Below are positions 41,165 through 43,452 of a stretch of DNA of 43,452 nt, one piece after another. The notes beneath the pieces are model-generated. The model searched no databases. It saw nothing but the letters and a program-made list of their open reading frames with translations, and had not been told where the DNA came from. The DNA lies in NCBI GenBank assembly GCA_020248905.1, contig JADCGR010000020.1, forward strand, positions 1-43,452, in the 5' to 3' direction. Position 1 is the stretch's first letter; each line of letters starts with the position of its first letter. The DNA comes from Curvibacter sp. (GTDB lineage Bacteria; Pseudomonadota; Gammaproteobacteria; Burkholderiales; Burkholderiaceae_C). Both the position numbers and the translations under genes were made by a program.

Positions 41165-42187
41165 AGACGCCCGCGCAGCGCAGCCTGCGCCGAAGCGCCA
41201 CTACTTTCGCCGGCGACAGCCCGCGTTGACGTGGCGGGCTCGGCTGCTGTTGCCAGCATTTCGGGGCCGTTGCCCGGCGACAGCCGGGTGCGTTCACCGT
41301 CCCCGTCGTTCCCGGTGAGGTTGTCTGCGGGGGCCGCTGCGTTGAGCGAGGCGATCTTCACAGTCGGCTCATCGGTGGATACCCGGGGCAGTCGCACCTG
41401 TGTGCCCGCTCCCGTCCCGGAGCGCGAGCGGCCCTGGGCGCCTTCGGGGCGCAGCAGGCGCTTGATGCAGCGGCGTGCCAGATCGGAATCGATGCGATAC
41501 GTGTAGCGGGCCTCGGTACGGAGGCGGACCTCGCACTCGGCGGCTACTTCCTAAGACAGGTTCCCACGCCAATCTCTCACTGCAAGGCTGGGCCCGTGCC
41601 GCCCGGTCAGATCTGCTGCTCGTGCGGGTGGTTCTGTGCCCTGATGCAGGCCGTGGGTGCATCGCCCTCTTCCTGGAACACGACGAAGAGGCCATCACCC
41701 AGCACCTTGACCAGCTGGCCGTGTTGGCGCCCGAAGATCTTGCTCAGCGTGCCGACCCACTGAGTCCCGATACTGCGGGCGATGTCGTCACCCAGCCGCT
41801 CGAACAGGCTGGTGCTACCAGCAAGTTCTGCAAGAGCGACGGTGGCCATCGGATACCCGGTTGTTTGCTTGCGGGGTCGCGACCCGGCGTCAGTGGACCG
41901 GGGTCACCCCGTCGGCATGTCATCGGAAAAGCTGCGCGGCATAGGCTCTGCCCCCGGGCGTGCCGGAGGGTTTGCCGGATGCGCCCGGAACAAACCAGCG
42001 TACTGAATGTAGCTGCAGAGACGGTCCCTGCACCTCGTGGGTGCGCCGTTCAGATCAAGACGCGGGCCTCGGGCAGCTCGCACACGACGAACCGCAGAAG
42101 TCCTTACAGGGGTTACTCCCTATGCCGGTAACGACGTGCAGGGGCCTTAGAATCGGCCCACCTTTTTTTTTCAACAGGAGACTTTGC
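41165..42187. other. Decayed intergenic region
   Basis: This 1.0-kb stretch contains one recognisable relic, the truncated cyclase at 41607-41849. On the minus strand from 41550 to 41113 a 145-codon frame is open and begins, without a start codon, with coding-like sequence (RTEARYTYRIDSDLARRCIK); it may be the shifted 3' part of the same gene or another relic and overlaps the end of dxs. From 41850 to 42150 nothing is recognised apart from short inverted repeats. The last 40 bases hold the leader of the TRAP binding-protein gene. Confidence 0.45.
41607..41849 (-). pseudogene. Truncated class III nucleotidyl cyclase
   Basis: The 80-residue open frame matches the N-terminus of class III adenylate/guanylate cyclase domains: MATVALAELAGSTSLFERLG then KVLGDGLFVVFQ. 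These domains are about 180 residues, so more than half is missing after ACIRAQNHPHEQQI, where the frame stops at 41607-41609. The first metal-binding Asp is replaced by Glu (LAELAGST instead of LADLAGST), while the second is kept in LGDGLF. The remnant cannot form a full active site. No intact copy is in the window. Confidence 0.7.
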
Positions 42188-43267
42188 ATGGATCGTCGTT
42201 CCCTCATCAAACACGCTGGTATCGCCGGTGTTCTGGCCGCCGGTGTTGCACCGGCCGTGCACGCTCAGGCCACCATCCGCTGGCGTCTGGCCTCGAGCTT
42301 CCCCAAGGCTTTGGACACCATCTACGGCGCTGCCGAAATCTTCGCCAAGCAGGTCGGTGCGATGTCTGGCGGCAAGTTCCAGATCAGCGTGGCTGCCCCC
42401 GGCGAAATCGTGCCAGCCTTCGGCGTCGATGACGCCGTGCGTAACCGCACCGTCGAGATGTGCCACACGGCCCCGTACTACTTCGTGGGTAAGAACGAAG
42501 CCTTCGCCTTCGGCACCGCTGTCCCCTTTGGCCTGAACTCCCGCCAGACCAACGGCTGGGTGATGGAAGGCAACGGCATGAAGCTGCTGCGCGAGTTCTA
42601 CGCCGGCTACAACATTGTCAACTTCATCGGTGGCAACACCGGTGCCCAGATGGGCGGCTTCTGGCGCAAGGAAATCAAGAGCCTGGCCGACCTCAAGGGC
42701 CAGAAGATGCGCATCGGGGGCTTTGGTGGTCGTGTGATGGAGCGTATCGGTGTGGTTCCTCAGATGATTCCCGGCGGCGAGATCTACCAGGCGCTCGAAA
42801 AGGGCACCATCGACGCAGCCGAGTGGGTCGGTCCGTATGACGACGAGAAGCTCGGTCTGGCCAAGGTGGCTCCGAACTACGCCTACCCCGGTTTCTGGGA
42901 AGGTGGCGCCGGTCTGGAGTTCTGGATCAACAACGCAGCGTTCAACGAGCTCTCACCCGAGTACAAGGCTATCGTGGAGGCCGCTGCCTCGCACGCTGCC
43001 ACCGAAATGCAGGCTCGCTACGATGCCCGCAACCCTGCCGCCATCAAGCGCATGGTGGCCTCCGGCACCAAGCTGTTCCGCTTCCCCAAGGACGTCATGG
43101 AAGCCGCCTTCAAGGCCTCGCAGGAGGTCTACGCCGACATCAACGCCAAGAACCCGGCCTTCAAGAAGATCCACGACGACTATATGGCCTTCCGCCGCGA
43201 CTCGAACCTGTGGTTCCGTTTCTCGGAAGCGACCTTCGACGACTTCATGCAGCAGCAGCGCCTGTAA
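42188..43267 (+). CDS. TRAP transporter substrate-binding protein (DctP type)
   Basis: The 359-residue periplasmic receptor captures an organic anion for a TRAP transporter. Its leader MDRRSLIKHAGIAGVLAAG has twin arginines followed by a hydrophobic core ending HAQA, so Tat export is possible. The mature start TIRWRLASSFPKALDTIYGA and LKGQKMRIGGFGGRVMERIG, then GGEIYQALEKGTIDAAEWVG (binding-site arginine region), are family hallmarks; it resembles receptors for 2-oxo acids (TakP-like). Permease genes (DctQM) are not in the window and may follow the intron or lie elsewhere. AGGAG lies 7 bases before the ATG, and a strong terminator follows. Confidence 0.92.
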   Translation: MDRRSLIKHAGIAGVLAAGVAPAVHAQATIRWRLASSFPKALDTIYGAAEIFAKQVGAMSGGKFQISVAAPGEIVPAFGVDDAVRNRTVEMCHTAPYYFVGKNEAFAFGTAVPFGLNSRQTNGWVMEGNGMKLLREFYAGYNIVNFIGGNTGAQMGGFWRKEIKSLADLKGQKMRIGGFGGRVMERIGVVPQMIPGGEIYQALEKGTIDAAEWVGPYDDEKLGLAKVAPNYAYPGFWEGGAGLEFWINNAAFNELSPEYKAIVEAAASHAATEMQARYDARNPAAIKRMVASGTKLFRFPKDVMEAAFKASQEVYADINAKNPAFKKIHDDYMAFRRDSNLWFRFSEATFDDFMQQQRL

Positions 43268-43287
43268 GCGCTCGCCGCTTGGTCACA

Positions 43288-43316
43288 AACGCCCCGCTCA
43301 GCGGGGCGTTTTTTTT
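43288..43316 (+). terminator. Strong rho-independent terminator
   Basis: A perfect ten-base-pair stem (aacgccccgc, loop tca, gcggggcgtt) is followed by a run of eight T residues. It begins 21 bases after the TRAP receptor stop codon. The intron-like sequence begins directly at the end of the T-run. Confidence 0.93.
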
Positions 43317-43452
43317 GTGCGCCCAGCATGGGCGCACTCTTGCGGGTGCAAGTCCCGCTGCGAACTGGTCACAGTGAGCAAAGCGAAGCGCAACTGCGTG
43401 AGGGTGACCGAGCGTGGGAAGGAAGCGTGGAGCGTAATCGCGAGCCGATGAA
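43317..43452 (+). mobile_element. 5' end of a group IIC-like intron
   Basis: The sequence begins GTGCGCCCAGCATGGGCGCA and continues with GGGTGCAAGTCCCG and GTGACCGAGCG...GGAAGGAAGC. This follows the 5' end and domain I of bacterial class C group II introns, such as the Oceanobacillus iheyensis intron, which starts GUGUGCCCGGCAUGGGUGCA. Class C introns are known to insert just after terminator hairpins, as here. The window ends inside domain I, so the reverse transcriptase gene and the 3' end are not seen. Whether the intron is complete cannot be said. Confidence 0.8.

Noticed and set aside
41475-42131. 218-codon plus-strand frame before the TRAP receptor gene
   Set aside because: It runs antisense through the cyclase relic, has no recognisable motif and no ribosome binding site.

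Overview
ORGANISM. The window is GC-rich, densely packed and coded on both strands. It looks like a betaproteobacterial chromosome of the order Burkholderiales, most likely Comamonadaceae. Pointers are a choline-kinase-type ThrB next to a BPSS1780-type membrane protein, the xseB-ispA-dxs block, a HupE-less metal region with a CzcCBA-type pump, and many periplasmic binding proteins. This is inference from gene content only. No rRNA, tRNA or CRISPR array was seen. LAYOUT. 1-1.2 kb is debris: the tail of an IS630-type transposase and a broken COG0523 (CobW-like) GTPase. A lipoprotein gene (minus) lies back to back with a complete branched-chain-type ABC importer operon (2031-7290). That operon carries an unrecognised two-helix membrane protein gene wedged between the two ATPase genes, with start/stop overlaps. 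7.4-13.9 kb is an RND heavy-metal efflux operon (czcC-, czcB-, czcA-like) ending in a PII-like signalling gene. 13.9-19.8 kb holds a beta-hydroxyacid dehydrogenase, a kynurenine-formamidase-like hydrolase, a small coiled protein, a UvrD-type helicase with a hairpin-encoding insert, and a compact toxin-antitoxin-like pair (Phd-type antitoxin plus nucleotidyltransferase) driven by a promoter sitting in an operator-like inverted repeat. 19.8-22.4 kb has a broken YebC-like gene, a membrane protein, thrB and a DUF2782-type protein. polA follows. 25.2-26.3 kb is a foreign-looking island: a low-GC HEPN-like gene whose original start codon appears lost, followed by a 419-bp element bounded by 30-bp inverted repeats and filled with hairpins. 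A heavily decayed high-molecular-weight FabG-like gene comes next. 27.5-36.1 kb is ordinary housekeeping and accessory metabolism: lytic transglycosylase, luciferase-like oxidoreductase, DUF3297, RidA, dienelactone hydrolase, ZIP metal transporter, two small membrane proteins, an NhaD-like antiporter, a thiosulfate/mercaptopyruvate sulfurtransferase and an EamA exporter. 36.1-36.8 kb is a nested inverted-repeat element. 36.8-41.2 kb has a Rieske oxygenase and xseB-ispA-dxs (isoprenoid precursor supply). 41.2-42.2 kb is decayed, with a truncated class III cyclase. The window ends with a TRAP-type binding protein, its strong terminator, and the first 136 bases of a group IIC-like intron sitting directly on that terminator. 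HOW IT FITS. Three transport themes dominate: ABC amino-acid-type uptake, metal efflux/uptake (Czc-like pump, ZIP, relic of a metal GTPase) and TRAP uptake. The most unusual material is the HEPN gene with its hairpin array (25.26-26.32 kb), the leaderless toxin-antitoxin-like pair (18.75-19.80 kb), the extra membrane gene inside the liv operon (6.03-6.58 kb) and the nested repeat at 36.2-36.7 kb.
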